Of a stretch of DNA of 50,320 nt, positions 1-11,478 are shown one piece after another. The DNA is from Streptomyces sp. WAC 04229 (GTDB taxonomy: Bacteria; Actinomycetota; Actinomycetes; Streptomycetales; Streptomycetaceae). Within the stretch, counting starts at the first letter, position 1. Each line of letters starts with the position of its first letter. The translations under genes were made by a program, and so were the position numbers. The stretch spans positions 1 to 50,320 of the forward strand of contig NZ_QHJH01000038.1 in NCBI RefSeq assembly GCF_003947455.1, read 5' to 3'. Under the pieces are notes generated by a model, which saw only the letters and a list, made by a program, of their open reading frames with translations, searched no databases and had not been told where the DNA came from.

Positions 1-774
1 CCCCCGACCCCGTCCGCCGACCCGCCCTCGGCGACCCTCATCGGCTCCGTACAGCGGGCGATGCGTCTCCTGGAGTGCGTCGCGGAACACGAGTACGGAG
101 CCCCCGCCAAGCAGCTGGCCCGGGAGACCCGGCTGGCGCTCCCCACGGCGTACCACCTGCTGCGCACCCTGGTGCACGAGGGCTACCTGCGCCGGGAGAA
201 GGGGCTGTTCTTCCTCGGCGACGCCGCCGAGCGGCTGGGCAGCAGCGGGGCCGCGCAGAAACGTCGCAGCACGGTGGTGGACGCGCTCGCGCAGGTGCGC
301 GACGCGATCGGCGCCCCCGTGTACTACGCCATGTACCGCGACGGCGAGATCGAGGTCATGTGCGTCTCCGACACCCCGGGCAACCCGGCCGTCGAGGAGT
401 GGGCGGACTTCCGCGAGACCGGGCACGCGCACGCCGTCGGGCAGTGTCTGCTGTCGCAACTGGACGAGGACGCCCGCCGGGACCACCTGAACCGCTACTC
501 GGTGCAGTCGCTCACGCCGTACACGGTCCGTGATGGCAATGCCCTGCTGAGACGCCTGGAACGCATGCGGCGGACGTCTCCGGTGACCGAACGCCAGGCG
601 TACGCCCTGGGGACGGTGTGCGCCGCGATCCCCATCACCGTCGGCACCACGGTGGCCACGATGGCCGTCTCCCTGCCCCTTCACCAGGCCGACCGGCTGC
701 TGTCGGCCGCGGAGCGGCTGCAGGACGAGGTGGGGCGGCTCCTGGGGTCACTCGCGATCTCTATCAGTATCTGA
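1..774 (+). CDS. ssgR: IclR-family regulator SsgR, 5' end cut by window edge
   Basis: The reading frame is open from the first base, so the true start lies outside the window. The ATG at 61 is internal: the codons before it encode IGSVQRAM, the usual opening of an IclR winged-helix domain. The helix-turn-helix follows (QLARETRLALPTAYHLLRTL), then a C-terminal effector-binding domain of the IclR type to the TGA at 774. It sits about 100 bp upstream of ssgA in the same direction, the arrangement of ssgR-ssgA in S. coelicolor. There SsgR is known as the direct activator of ssgA during sporulation. The identification rests on the domain plus this neighbour. Only about 257 codons are visible. Confidence 0.9.
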   Translation, partial: PPTPSADPPSATLIGSVQRAMRLLECVAEHEYGAPAKQLARETRLALPTAYHLLRTLVHEGYLRREKGLFFLGDAAERLGSSGAAQKRRSTVVDALAQVRDAIGAPVYYAMYRDGEIEVMCVSDTPGNPAVEEWADFRETGHAHAVGQCLLSQLDEDARRDHLNRYSVQSLTPYTVRDGNALLRRLERMRRTSPVTERQAYALGTVCAAIPITVGTTVATMAVSLPLHQADRLLSAAERLQDEVGRLLGSLAISISI

Positions 775-872
775 AAACTCACTCCTTGTGATCTGGTGTG
801 TACGTTGAGCAAGATGCCACCAGTGTTAGAGGTTTGATTCCCGGACAGTCGACGGCGAATGACGGGTGTGCG

Positions 873-1310
873 ATGGGCGAGTCCGTACAGGCAGAGGTCA
901 TGATGAGCTTTCTCGTGTCCGAGGAGCTCTCGTTCCGCATTCCGGTGGAGCTGCGCTACGCGACCTGTGATCCCTATGCCGTGCGGTTGACCTTCCATCT
1001 CCCCGGGGACGCCCCGGTGACCTGGGCCTTCGGCCGGGAGCTGCTGGTCGACGGGGTGGGCCGGCCTTGCGGTGACGGGGACGTGCGCATCGCACCGGTC
1101 GAGCCGGAGCCGCTGGCCGAGGTGCTGATCCGCCTCCAGGTCGGCTGCGACCAGGCACTGTTCCGTTCCTCCGCGGCGCCCCTGGTGGCGTTCCTCGATC
1201 GCACCGACAAGCTGGTGCCCCTGGGTCAGGAGGGCGCGCTCGCGGACTTCGACACCCACCTCGACGAGGCGCTGGACCGCATCCTGGCGGAGGAACAGAG
1301 CGCGGGCTGA
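873..1310 (+). CDS. ssgA: SsgA, sporulation-specific activator of septation
   Basis: SsgA-like proteins (SALPs) are small, actinomycete-specific and control septum placement. SsgA guides SsgB, which recruits FtsZ. The protein ends DFDTHLDEALDRILAEEQ and carries the family core with VTWAFGRELL and LVAFLDRTDK. I chose the ATG at 873 (145 residues) because its N-terminus MGESVQAEV lines up without gaps with the N-terminus of SsgB as I remember it. The shorter S. coelicolor annotation (136 residues) would start at the ATG at 900. AGAGG at 893-897 would serve an ATG at 903 best, so the start is not settled. The 98 bp between ssgR and here should hold the SsgR-dependent promoter. Confidence 0.93.
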   Translation: MGESVQAEVMMSFLVSEELSFRIPVELRYATCDPYAVRLTFHLPGDAPVTWAFGRELLVDGVGRPCGDGDVRIAPVEPEPLAEVLIRLQVGCDQALFRSSAAPLVAFLDRTDKLVPLGQEGALADFDTHLDEALDRILAEEQSAG

Positions 1311-1313
1311 ACC

Positions 1314-1341
1314 GTTACGGCAGGCGCGGTGCGGGCGTAAC
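1314..1341. terminator. Weak inverted repeat between convergent genes
   Basis: GTTACG (1314-1319) pairs with CGTAAC (1336-1341) around a GC-rich 16-nt loop, between the stops of ssgA and the convergent YibE/F gene. There is no T tract. It may be a modest bidirectional terminator. Confidence 0.3.
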
Positions 1342-1358
1342 TCTTCGCCCGGGGTGCG

Positions 1359-2813
1359 TCAGCGCTTGCGGCGCCGGCCGCGGCCACCGCGTACGGGGGC
1401 CGCGTCCCCGCCCGGCGTCGCTCCGGCGGACTGCGTGGCCGTCCGGTCGGCCGAGACGACGAGCGCGGCGAGGGCCGTGGTGACCGGTACGGACGCCACC
1501 AGGCCGATCGAGCCGACCAGGGTGCGCACGATCTCCTCCGCGACCAACTCACTGTTGGCGACCGTTCCCACCCCGCTCTGCGCGATCGAGAACAGCAGGA
1601 GCAGGGGCAGCGCGGCGCCTGCGTAGGCGAGCACGAGCGTGTTGACGACCGAGGCGATGTGGTCGCGGCCGATGCGGATGCCCGCGCGGTACAGCCCGCG
1701 CCAGCCCATCGTCGGGTTGGCCTCGTGCAACTCCCAGACCGCCGACGTCTGGGTGACCGTCACGTCGTCGAGGACACCGAGCGAACCGATGATCACGCCG
1801 GCGAGCAGCAGACCGCTCATGTCGATCGACGGATACAGGCCGTGGATGAGGCCGGTGTTGTCGTCCGTGTTGCCGGTCAGCGCCGCCCAGTCGATGAACA
1901 GCGACCCGAGAACACCGATCAGCAACAGGGAGATCAGCGTGCCGAGCACCGCCACGGACGTGCGCGCGGAGAAGCCATGGCACAGATACAGCGCGATCAG
2001 CATGATGGCGCTGGACCCGATCACCGCCACGAGCAACGGGTTCGAACCCTGGAGGATCGCGGGGAGGATGAAGAAGTTCAGCAGCAGGAAGCTGATCGCC
2101 AGGGAGATCAGCGCCATCAGGCCCCGCAGTCTTCCGACGACCACCACGGCCAGCGCGAAGATGCCGGCGAGCAGGGCGAGGGGGAGCCGGCGGTTGATGT
2201 CGGTCACCGAGTACTGCAGGTCGCGCGGTGCGGAGGGCTCGTAGGCGACCACGACCTCCTGGCCCTCGTGCAACTGCCGTGACTGGTCCGGCTGCACGAC
2301 CTCCTCGAATGTGCGGCCCTTGTCCTTGCCGCTGTCCACGCGGATCGTCGCCCGCTTGCACTCGCCGTTCGCCTGCTGCACCGCGGAGGAGCCCTCGGCG
2401 GTGGAGGTGTCGCCGGTGGGGGTGGAGCCCGAGGCGTTGACGGACTGGCAGCTCAGTTCCACCACCTTGGTCACGGTGGCCTGCTGCGTCTGCCGGTCGA
2501 AGCCGACGCCGGTGCGCTCGTGCGGCGGCGCCCCGCCCGGCCACAGGACGGCCAGCCCGACCAGGACCGCCGCGGTGAACGGGATCAGGATCGCGGCGAT
2601 GATCTTCCGTAGATGCCGGGAGACGGGCGCCGCGGGACCGTGACTGTGCGAGTGCCCGTGGCCTCCTCCCGCTCCGGGGCCGTGGCCGCCGCCGTGGCCG
2701 CCGCCGCCGTGGCCGTGTCCGTGGTCGCCGGCTCCACGGGCGGCGCCCTCTTCTGCGTGCGGTCCGCGGCCGGGATCGTGCGGCGGAAAGGGGGGATGCT
2801 GCGGTGTGGTCAC
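1359..2813 (-). CDS. YibE/F-family integral membrane protein with His/Gly-rich N-terminus
   Basis: 484 residues from a GTG start (2813) with no clear ribosome site. Residues 1-60 form a soluble tail rich in His and Gly (repeats of HGHG and HGGG, then GHGHSHSHG), a likely metal-binding segment. One transmembrane helix follows (IIAAILIPFTAAVLVGLAVL). Next is an extracytoplasmic domain of about 120 residues with two Cys in YibE-like context, then some seven helices of the YibE/YibF domain ending in an Arg-rich tail. The family role is not established, though it resembles small multi-pass transporters. It converges on ssgA and is divergent from the thiC leader. Confidence 0.8.
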   Translation of the reverse strand: MTTPQHPPFPPHDPGRGPHAEEGAARGAGDHGHGHGGGGHGGGHGPGAGGGHGHSHSHGPAAPVSRHLRKIIAAILIPFTAAVLVGLAVLWPGGAPPHERTGVGFDRQTQQATVTKVVELSCQSVNASGSTPTGDTSTAEGSSAVQQANGECKRATIRVDSGKDKGRTFEEVVQPDQSRQLHEGQEVVVAYEPSAPRDLQYSVTDINRRLPLALLAGIFALAVVVVGRLRGLMALISLAISFLLLNFFILPAILQGSNPLLVAVIGSSAIMLIALYLCHGFSARTSVAVLGTLISLLLIGVLGSLFIDWAALTGNTDDNTGLIHGLYPSIDMSGLLLAGVIIGSLGVLDDVTVTQTSAVWELHEANPTMGWRGLYRAGIRIGRDHIASVVNTLVLAYAGAALPLLLLFSIAQSGVGTVANSELVAEEIVRTLVGSIGLVASVPVTTALAALVVSADRTATQSAGATPGGDAAPVRGGRGRRRKR

Positions 2814-2888
2814 CGACCGATCATCGCAAGAACAAGGGGGGCCCTCTGTTCACCGCGCCCGAATGGGCGTTAGCGTGGAGGCACCTTT

Positions 2889-4860
<1,972 letters not shown>

Positions 4861-4885
4861 CCGGCCGAGCGCGTCACCGTACGGT

Positions 4886-4918
4886 GGGGAGGGCGGACGG
4901 TCGGTCCGTCCTCTCCCC
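4886..4918 (+). terminator. Terminator hairpin after thiC
   Basis: GGGGAG (4886-4891) and GGACGG (4895-4900) pair with CCGTCC (4906-4911) and CTCCCC (4913-4918). This gives a 12-bp stem with a small internal bulge and a 5-nt loop, 26 bp past the thiC stop. Confidence 0.7.
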
Positions 4919-4949
4919 GCCGAGGGGTCCGTCTCGGCAGACTGGGGGC

Positions 4950-6320
4950 ATGACATCCACCTCCCTGAGCAAGGGTGCCAACCTCGCCGTCGACTCCCCC
5001 GCAGTGCGGGTCGAACTCGTGTGGACCGCCGGGCCCGGCGTGCCCGACATCGACGTCTCCGCGCTGCTGCTCACCTCGGCCGGGCGGGTGCGGGACGACG
5101 GTGACCTGGTCTTCTACAACCAGCCCCGGCACGCCTCCGGCGCGGTGGGGCACCTGAGTAAGCGGACCGGCGCGCAGCCCGGGACCACCGTCGACGCGGT
5201 GGAGGTGGACCTGGTTTCGGTGGAGCCGGCCGTCGACCGCATCGCGCTGTGCGCCTCGGCGGACGGCGGGACGTTCGGCAACGTGCCGGGGCTGTCGCTG
5301 CGGTTGCTGGACGCCGCCTCCGGCGCGGAGCTGGCCCGGTTCGACATGACCGCCGGGACGGAGACCGCCCTGGTCGGCGGTGAACTGTACCGGCGGCAGG
5401 GGAAGTGGAAGTTCCGCGCGGTCGGGCAGGGGTACGCCGCCGGACTCGCGGGTCTCGCCACCGACTTCGGCATCACCGTGGACGACGACGCTCCCCCGAC
5501 GCCGACGCCACCCCCTCAGCCCCTGTCCCCACCGCCGACCGCATCCGCCGGACCGACCCGCCTCACCAAGGGCGAGGAACAGCTGCCCGTGGACATGCGC
5601 AAGCGGCTCTCCCTGCGCAAGGAGCAGGTCGCCGTCAGCCTGCGCAAGCACGGCGCGGACGGCGTCACCGCGCGCGTCATCCTCGTACTGGACGCCTCCG
5701 GTTCCATGTCCTTCCTCTACTCCAAGGGCGTCGTGGCGGACGTCGTGGAGCGGATGGCCGCCGTCGCCGCGCAGTTGGACGACGACGGCGAGATGCAGGC
5801 ATGGACCTTCGCCTCGAACCCGGCACGCCTGCCCGACCTGCGCCTGGGCGAGCTGCCCGAGTGGCTGCGGCTGCACGTTCGCGTGGGGGAGATCAGCCTC
5901 TTCCGCCGCGGCCGGAAGAAGGGCCTGGACCCCCGGCAGGCCGACATGCGGGCGGTCGGGATCCAGAACGAGGAGCAGAAGGTGATCGCCCAGGTCCGTG
6001 CCTTCGTCCGGGAGAATCCGGCACCGGTTCCGACCCTGGTCCTGTTCTTCTCCGACGGCGGTGTGTACCGCGACGCCGAGATCGAGCGGGAACTGCGGGA
6101 GGCGGTGGAGGAGCCGGTCTTCTGGCAGTTCGTGGGGCTCGGCCGGGCCAAGTACGGCGTGCTGGAGCGTTTCGACACCCTGACGGGCCGCCGCGTCGAC
6201 AACGTCGGCTTCTTCGCCGTGGACGACATCGCCACCGTGCCGGACCCGGAGCTCTACGACCGCCTGCTGTCCGAGTTTCCGTCCTGGATCACAGCCGCCG
6301 GCCGGGCGGGCATCCTCTGA
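4950..6320 (+). CDS. TerD-domain / von Willebrand A-domain protein
   Basis: 456 residues, ATG at 4950 after GGGGG. Residues 1-160 are a TerD-type domain, with LSKGANLAV at the start and acidic metal-site loops such as DIDVSALLL and [15 protein letters not shown] Pro-rich linker ([13 protein letters not shown], about residues 180-195) leads to a vWA domain of the TerF type. Its MIDAS motif DASGSMS lies near residue 248, followed by later acidic loops (FFSDGG). TerD and TerF proteins belong to the tellurite and stress resistance family and bind calcium. Here the two modules are joined in one protein with no other ter genes nearby. A cytoplasmic location is inferred from the lack of a signal peptide. 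Confidence 0.9.
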   Translation: MTSTSLSKGANLAVDSPAVRVELVWTAGPGVPDIDVSALLLTSAGRVRDDGDLVFYNQPRHASGAVGHLSKRTGAQPGTTVDAVEVDLVSVEPAVDRIALCASADGGTFGNVPGLSLRLLDAASGAELARFDMTAGTETALVGGELYRRQGKWKFRAVGQGYAAGLAGLATDFGITVDDDAPPTPTPPPQPLSPPPTASAGPTRLTKGEEQLPVDMRKRLSLRKEQVAVSLRKHGADGVTARVILVLDASGSMSFLYSKGVVADVVERMAAVAAQLDDDGEMQAWTFASNPARLPDLRLGELPEWLRLHVRVGEISLFRRGRKKGLDPRQADMRAVGIQNEEQKVIAQVRAFVRENPAPVPTLVLFFSDGGVYRDAEIERELREAVEEPVFWQFVGLGRAKYGVLERFDTLTGRRVDNVGFFAVDDIATVPDPELYDRLLSEFPSWITAAGRAGIL

Positions 6321-6344
6321 CGCGCCGCCCGCCCGGACCGGTGG

Positions 6345-7208
6345 CTACTCGGGCCGGTGTTCCGGGCCCCCGAAGTCCGGGCTGCTGTAGTCCGGGCTGG
6401 AGTAGCTCGGACGGTGACCGGTCTCGGGTCCGCCGTCGGGGCTGGTGAACCCGGGCCGGCCGTATCCGAGGTGCGGCATGCGGCTGCTCGGGGCCTTCGG
6501 TCCCGTGCGGTGCAGTGCCGCAGGGCCCGGATTGCCCAGCGCATCCTGCAGGAAGGGCAGGATGCCGCGTTCCAGCAGGGCGTCGTGCCAGGCGTCCCTG
6601 GCCCGGGCCACTTCGTCGTCGAGTACGCCGTAGGAGCCGGACTCGGCGGACGGCCGGTTGCGCAGCGCGGTGATCAGCAGCCCCACCGCGGCGACGAGGA
6701 TCGCCACCGCGGTCACGGCGCCGAACATCCATCCCGTGGTGAGCATGGTCTGCGCGAAGGCCTGCCCCGGATCCAGCATCTTCAGGATGTAGCCGACGAG
6801 CAGGAAGATCGCCGCAGCGGTGCCGGCCAGGACGGGTGCCAGGACGGCGACGACGGCGACGGCCCCCGCACCGGTCGCCTCGGCCACCTCCCCCATGGTG
6901 GCGGCGAGTCCCACCGCGTTGCCGCCCTGCTCCTCGGAGCCGGACTCGCGCGTGGCGGGCGACGTGGCGGACGGCGCGGGGTGGCGCAGTTCCTCGCGGG
7001 CCTTCACGTAGTGCTGGTACTCGGTGGTGGCCGCCGCCGTGATGAGGGCGGTCGCGTTGAGTGCCATGGTGCGCAGTTGTTCGGAGTTGAGCCGCTGTCC
7101 GACAGCGGCCAGTTCCGGGCGGTGTGGTGCGGAGCGCAGCGCCTCGTCGAGGATCCGCTCGTACTCTTGGCGGTCCTCGTTGGACAGGTGCTGCGGAACG
7201 CTGTTCAT
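6345..7208 (-). CDS. Two-helix membrane protein of unknown function
   Basis: 287 residues from the ATG at 7208, which has GGGGG 6 nt upstream. The in-frame ATG at 7214 abuts the G run and is less likely. The N-terminal half is soluble and helical (SNEDRQEYERILDEAL). Two hydrophobic segments follow (AVAVVAVLAPVLAGTAAAIF and WMFGAVTAVAILVAAVGLLI). The C-terminal tail is disordered and rich in Pro, Gly, Ser and Tyr, with SSPD repeats (YSSPDYSSPDFGGPE). I do not recognise a family. It converges on the TerD-vWA gene with only 24 bp between stops. The 188 bp upstream separate it from the metallophosphoesterase in the same direction. Confidence 0.75.
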   Translation of the reverse strand: MNSVPQHLSNEDRQEYERILDEALRSAPHRPELAAVGQRLNSEQLRTMALNATALITAAATTEYQHYVKAREELRHPAPSATSPATRESGSEEQGGNAVGLAATMGEVAEATGAGAVAVVAVLAPVLAGTAAAIFLLVGYILKMLDPGQAFAQTMLTTGWMFGAVTAVAILVAAVGLLITALRNRPSAESGSYGVLDDEVARARDAWHDALLERGILPFLQDALGNPGPAALHRTGPKAPSSRMPHLGYGRPGFTSPDGGPETGHRPSYSSPDYSSPDFGGPEHRPE

Positions 7209-7396
7209 GTGCATCCCCCGATGCTCCGTAGGGCTTGGGGCTCGCATGCCAACGAGCCGTCGGGCAGAAACGGAGGGGAGCCTGCTACGGATAAGCCGAT
7301 GGTAGAGCGGTGACGGTGGAGGGTGACAGGGGGTTTCCAGAAATTGGGTGCCGTCCCGTACGGGTCCCGCCGTCGAAAGGCGCGTCAGCCGAACGG

Positions 7397-8488
7397 TCAG
7401 ACGTCCAGCGGAAGTTGCTGGACCAGCAGCTTTCCGGCCATGGTCACGCCGCCGTCCATCGCGATGGCCAGCCCGTCCGCGTAGACGTGGGGTCCCTCGA
7501 CCGCCGTACGGGTGTCGTCCTCGCCGTCCTCGGAGCCGACCTCGCCCAGCAGGTAGGGGATGGGGCTGTGTCCGTGAACGATCCGGGTGCCGCCGTACGT
7601 ATCCAGCAGTGAGCGCACCGCCTCGGCGCCGCCCTCGTCGCGGAAGGAGAAGCGCTTGGTGAACTTGCGGAACAGGTCCCAGACCTCTTCCGCGTCGTTA
7701 CGGGTGAGGGTCTCGCGGACGGTGTCGTTGACCTCTTCGATGGAGCGGCCGTAGTCGAGGTAGGTGGTGGTGTCGGAGTGGACCAGGAGGTGGTCGTCGA
7801 CCTCTTCGAGGGCGTCGAGGCGGGCCATCCACTGCAGGTGGTGGTCCTGGAGGCGGTCCATGTCGGTCTTCTGGCCGCCGTTCAGCAGCCAGGCCGCCTG
7901 GAAGGTGGCGGTGCCGGCGCCGGAGTTGACCGGCGTGTCGCCGAACCGCTTGGCGCCGAGCAGCAGCAGCTCGTGGTTGCCCATCAGCGCCTTGCAGTAG
8001 CCGCCGGCCGCGGCGGCCTCGGCGGACAGCCGCATCACCAGGTCGATGACGCCGATGCCGTCCGGGCCGCGGTCGGTGAAGTCGCCGAGGAACCACAGGC
8101 GTGAGGTGCCCGCGCACCACTGGCCGTCGGCGTCGACGAGGTCCTTCTCGCGCAACGCGGCGAGCAGCTCGTCGAGGTAACCGTGCACGTCGCCCACGAC
8201 GAACAGGGGACCCTGGCCGGTGACGGGCTGCCCCACCTGGATCGACTCGGGGTCGACGGGCACCTGAACCGTGTCACCCCGACGGATGACGGGCAGATCC
8301 CGCTGCGTGGGCGTGTACCCCTCCGGGTAGGGCTCCTCGGGCCCCTCCTCGGAGGGCGGCGCGGGCTCGCCCGCCTGAGTGCCGGGGCCGGCATAGGGAG
8401 CGGTCTCGTGGACGTAAGCGGGCACCCGGAAGTCGCGCACCGTCGCGGTCCGCTCCACCTCGGGTCCCTGACCGGCCCCCTGAGTCAT
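7397..8488 (-). CDS. Calcineurin-like metallophosphoesterase
   Basis: 363 residues, ATG at 8488 preceded by GGAGGGG. An upstream in-frame ATG at 8503 lacks such a site. The first 120 residues are a disordered Pro/Glu-rich extension. The catalytic domain shows all core blocks of the PPP/ApaH-like fold: GDVHGY, GDFTDRGPDG, GNHE and, near the C-terminus, HGHSPIPY. These supply the Asp, His and Asn ligands of a two-metal site. The nearest named relatives are serine/threonine phosphatase or diadenosine tetraphosphatase types; the substrate cannot be read from sequence. Confidence 0.9.
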   Translation of the reverse strand: MTQGAGQGPEVERTATVRDFRVPAYVHETAPYAGPGTQAGEPAPPSEEGPEEPYPEGYTPTQRDLPVIRRGDTVQVPVDPESIQVGQPVTGQGPLFVVGDVHGYLDELLAALREKDLVDADGQWCAGTSRLWFLGDFTDRGPDGIGVIDLVMRLSAEAAAAGGYCKALMGNHELLLLGAKRFGDTPVNSGAGTATFQAAWLLNGGQKTDMDRLQDHHLQWMARLDALEEVDDHLLVHSDTTTYLDYGRSIEEVNDTVRETLTRNDAEEVWDLFRKFTKRFSFRDEGGAEAVRSLLDTYGGTRIVHGHSPIPYLLGEVGSEDGEDDTRTAVEGPHVYADGLAIAMDGGVTMAGKLLVQQLPLDV

Positions 8489-8816
8489 TGACCCCTCCAC
8501 CATCGCGCCGCATCTGCACCGCTTCGGACTGCCTGGTCGCAGCGGCCCGCGGTGTGTGGGCCCATCATAGGAATGCGGATCGCGCTGTGTGATGACCCAG
8601 GGGTGGTGAATCAGAACAGGACTCCGGTTCACCGCGGCTTTCGCCCCGATTGGGCCGGTCTTCGCCCGTCCGTGAATGCCGTCCGGCCGTGTTGCGAGCG
8701 TGCCCCGTGTGGCGTTCGCCGCCTTTCGCGCGCCCCGTGCGCCGCCCTTTTGCGCCCCGTTTCGGGCCGGGGCGCGCCGCGGTACGCGCCGGGCTCGTGG
8801 CCCGGCGCGCTCCTGG
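8489..8816. other. Intergenic, 328 bp: regulator 3' end and phosphoesterase promoter region
   Basis: No convincing gene. Two GC hairpins lie on the regulator side: CGCGCCGGG with CCCGGCGCG (8785-8809), and GCGCCCCG with CGGGGCGC (8752-8775). The rest should hold the promoter of the metallophosphoesterase gene. Confidence 0.6.
8752..8809 (-). terminator. Double hairpin terminator downstream of the LacI-type regulator
   Basis: A perfect 9-bp stem with 7-nt loop at 8785-8809 begins 8 bp past the regulator stop. A perfect 8-bp stem with 8-nt loop follows at 8752-8775. Confidence 0.6.
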
Positions 8817-9929
8817 CTAGTCGCTCTCCGGCGATCGCGGCGGGCTGACCGTCGTCCGGGGCGGACGGCGCTGCGAGGACGTGCGCACGATCAGTTCGGT
8901 CGGTATGACCTGCTCGACCGGCTGGTCCGAGTGCATCCCCTCGATCGCGTCGATCAGCACCTGGATCACGGCCGTACCGATGCGGCGGGGTTTGAGCGAG
9001 AGGGTGGTGATGGGCGGCTCGGTGCTGGCGTACACGGTGGACTCGCTGCAGCAGACCAGCAGCAGGTCCTCGGGGACACGCAGTCCGTAGCGGCGGGCGG
9101 CGGCGAGGAGGTCGGTCCCGTTCGGGTCGAACAGGCCGTAGACGGCGTCGGGCCGGTCGGGACGGGCCAGCAGCCGGTCGGCGGCGACCGCGCCGGCGCA
9201 CGGGTCGTGGGCGGGGTAGGCCTCGTAGACCGGGTCCTGCCCGACGCGCTCGCACCAGCGCAGGTAGGCGGTGGTCGACAGATGGGTGTACGTGTCCGTC
9301 GTGGTGCCGGTGAGCAGGCCGATCCTGCGGGCGCCGGCGTCGGCGAGGTGGTCGAGGATGCCGAGAACGGCCGCCTCGTGGTCGTTGTCCACCCACGCCG
9401 TGACGGGGAGCGTGCCGGCCGGGCGGCCGTCGGAGACGACCGGTAAGCCCTGGCGGACCAGCTCGGTGACGACCGGGTCGTGGTCCGAGGGGTCGATGAC
9501 GACCGTCCCGTCGAGTGCGACGTTGGACCACACGTCGTGGCGGGAGGTCGCCGGGAGGATCACGAGGGCGTAGCCGCGGGCGAGTGCGGCGGAGGTGGCG
9601 GCGCGCGCCATCTCCGCGAAGTACGCGAACTCGGTGAAGGTGAAAGGTTCATCCCCGTACGTCGTCACGGTCAGGCCGATGAGTCCGGACTTGCCGGTGC
9701 GGAGCGTGCGGGCGGCGGCCGAGGGCCGGTAGCCCAGACGGTCGGCGACCTCGCGCACATGGCGCCGGGTGGCGTCCGGGAGTCTGCCCTTGCCGTTGAG
9801 TGCGTCGGAGACGGTAGTGATGGATACTCCGGCGGCGGCGGCCACGTCCCTGATGCCCGCCCGGCCCGGCCGGCTGCCTCGACGTGAGGTTTCCGCGCGG
9901 CTCACCTGGTGCTTCCCTGCTGCTGTCAT
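8817..9929 (-). CDS. LacI/GalR-family transcriptional regulator
   Basis: 370 residues from the ATG at 9929; a farther in-frame ATG at 9995 would add 22 unconserved residues. The DNA-binding domain is complete at about residues 25-80: GIRDVAAAAGVSITTVSDAL, then the hinge-helix region ending RPSAAARTLRTGKS. A periplasmic-binding-protein-like sensor domain follows (GLIGLTVTTYGDEPFTF, LLTGTTTDTYTHLSTTAYLR, DAVYGLFDPNGTDLLAAARR). By position this matches SCO3943, which I recall being called rstP. No sugar transporter is adjacent, so its targets are unclear. It is divergent from the aminotransferase gene across 400 bp. Confidence 0.9.
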   Translation of the reverse strand: MTAAGKHQVSRAETSRRGSRPGRAGIRDVAAAAGVSITTVSDALNGKGRLPDATRRHVREVADRLGYRPSAAARTLRTGKSGLIGLTVTTYGDEPFTFTEFAYFAEMARAATSAALARGYALVILPATSRHDVWSNVALDGTVVIDPSDHDPVVTELVRQGLPVVSDGRPAGTLPVTAWVDNDHEAAVLGILDHLADAGARRIGLLTGTTTDTYTHLSTTAYLRWCERVGQDPVYEAYPAHDPCAGAVAADRLLARPDRPDAVYGLFDPNGTDLLAAARRYGLRVPEDLLLVCCSESTVYASTEPPITTLSLKPRRIGTAVIQVLIDAIEGMHSDQPVEQVIPTELIVRTSSQRRPPRTTVSPPRSPESD

Positions 9930-10330
9930 GGCGAGCCGATAGTAGGGCTCATGGGGTGGGGTAGGGCGGACGCATATGCACGCGTTGACAGTCACGTTTC
10001 TGCATGATCATTAACGCAGAACAGCCTTGGAATGCAAGCTAGTTGGCCTCAGTTATGCCGTTACGTGGCGTGTCGACCAGTGAGGGCCTGCCATGGGGCG
10101 GATGTTGCGAAGAGGTCTCAACTCACCTGCACGGGGGATGCGCGCCACGGCGCGAGCCACCGGCGCGTAGATATATGTGCGGCGCGCCCCCCGAATCGTG
10201 CGCCTTCGTACCCTGATGCCCCTGTTGCCAGTGTGACGGAGGAGGTCCGGCCTCCCCTATACGCAGCGGCGGCGAATCCTCATAAGGTGAGAAGTATTCG
10301 ATGCCGGTGGTGGTCACGAGGAGGACTGCG
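9930..10330. promoter_or_regulatory. Divergent promoter region, 401 bp
   Basis: No gene recognised. A -35-like TTGACA lies at 9985-9990, pointing right. An inverted repeat TTCTGC (9998-10003) with GCAGAA (10016-10021) flanks ATGATCAT and could be an autoregulatory operator of the LacI-type protein. AGGAGG at the right end is the ribosome site of the aminotransferase gene. Confidence 0.45.
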
Positions 10331-11410
10331 GTGAGCGAGACGAGCCCCAAGCTGCGCGCCGAGCTGGAGGGAATTCCCACCTACAAGCCGGGCAAGCCCG
10401 CCGCGGCCGACGGCCCGGTGGCCTACAAGCTGTCCTCCAACGAGAACCCCTATCCGCCCCTGCCGGGCGTCATGGAGTCGGTGACGGCCGCCGCCGCGTC
10501 CTTCAACCGGTACCCGGACATGGCCTGTACGTCCCTGATGAGCGAGCTGTCGGACCGCTTCGGCGTGCCCCTCGCCCACCTGGCCACCGGCACCGGGTCG
10601 GTCGGCGTGGCGCAGCAGCTGATCCAGGCGACCTCGGGCCCGGGCGATGAAGTGATCTACGCCTGGCGCTCCTTCGAGGCGTACCCGATCATCACCCAGA
10701 TCAGCGGTGCGACCTCCGTGAAGGTCCCGCTGACCCCGGGCGACGTGCACGACCTGGACGCGATGGCGGACGCGATCACGGACCGGACCCGGCTGATCTT
10801 CGTCTGCAACCCCAACAACCCGACCGGCACGGTGGTGCGGCGGGCCGAGCTGGAGCGCTTCCTCGACCGGGTGCCGGGCGATGTGCTGGTGGTCCTGGAC
10901 GAGGCCTACCGCGAGTTCATCCGCGACCCCGAGGTGCCGGACGGCGTCGAGATCTACCGGAAGCGGCCCAACGTCTGCGTCCTGCGCACCTTCTCCAAGG
11001 CGTACGGCCTCGCGGGGCTGCGGGTCGGGTTCGCGATCGCGCACGAGCCGGTGGCGGCGGCGCTGCGCAAGACCGCGGTGCCCTTCGGGGTGAGCCAGAT
11101 CGCGCAGGAGGCGGCGATCGCCTCGCTGCGCGCCGAGGACGAGCTGATCGGCCGGGTCGGGTCGCTGGTGTGCGAGCGCACACGCGTGGTCGACGCGCTG
11201 CGCGCACAGGGCTGGACGGTGCCGGAGACCCAGGCCAACTTCGTGTGGCTGCGACTGGGGGAGAACACAGTGGCCTTCGCGAACGCGTGCGAGCAGGCCG
11301 GCGCGGTCGTCCGACCGTTCCCGGGCGAGGGTGTGCGGGTCACGGTCGGAGAGAGCGAGGCGAACGACATCTTCCTGAAGGTGTCGGAAGCGTTCCGCAA
11401 GGAGCTGTAG
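10331..11410 (+). CDS. PLP-dependent class I/II aminotransferase (HisC/aromatic type)
   Basis: 359 residues from the GTG at 10331, which has GAGGAGG 6 nt upstream. The in-frame ATG at 10301 has no such site. Motifs of fold-type I aminotransferases are present: [35 protein letters not shown], and the PLP Schiff-base lysine in [17 protein letters not shown] (about K223). It resembles histidinol-phosphate and phenylalanine aminotransferases. Because it lies outside a his operon, a role as a second HisC-like or aromatic aminotransferase is most likely. Confidence 0.92.
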   Translation: MSETSPKLRAELEGIPTYKPGKPAAADGPVAYKLSSNENPYPPLPGVMESVTAAAASFNRYPDMACTSLMSELSDRFGVPLAHLATGTGSVGVAQQLIQATSGPGDEVIYAWRSFEAYPIITQISGATSVKVPLTPGDVHDLDAMADAITDRTRLIFVCNPNNPTGTVVRRAELERFLDRVPGDVLVVLDEAYREFIRDPEVPDGVEIYRKRPNVCVLRTFSKAYGLAGLRVGFAIAHEPVAAALRKTAVPFGVSQIAQEAAIASLRAEDELIGRVGSLVCERTRVVDALRAQGWTVPETQANFVWLRLGENTVAFANACEQAGAVVRPFPGEGVRVTVGESEANDIFLKVSEAFRKEL

Positions 11411-11478
11411 TTCAGAGGGAGCCGCAGGTCAGGCGGCGGGCCGGGGCGCCTGTCTGGCGGCGGAGCGGGACGCGACCG

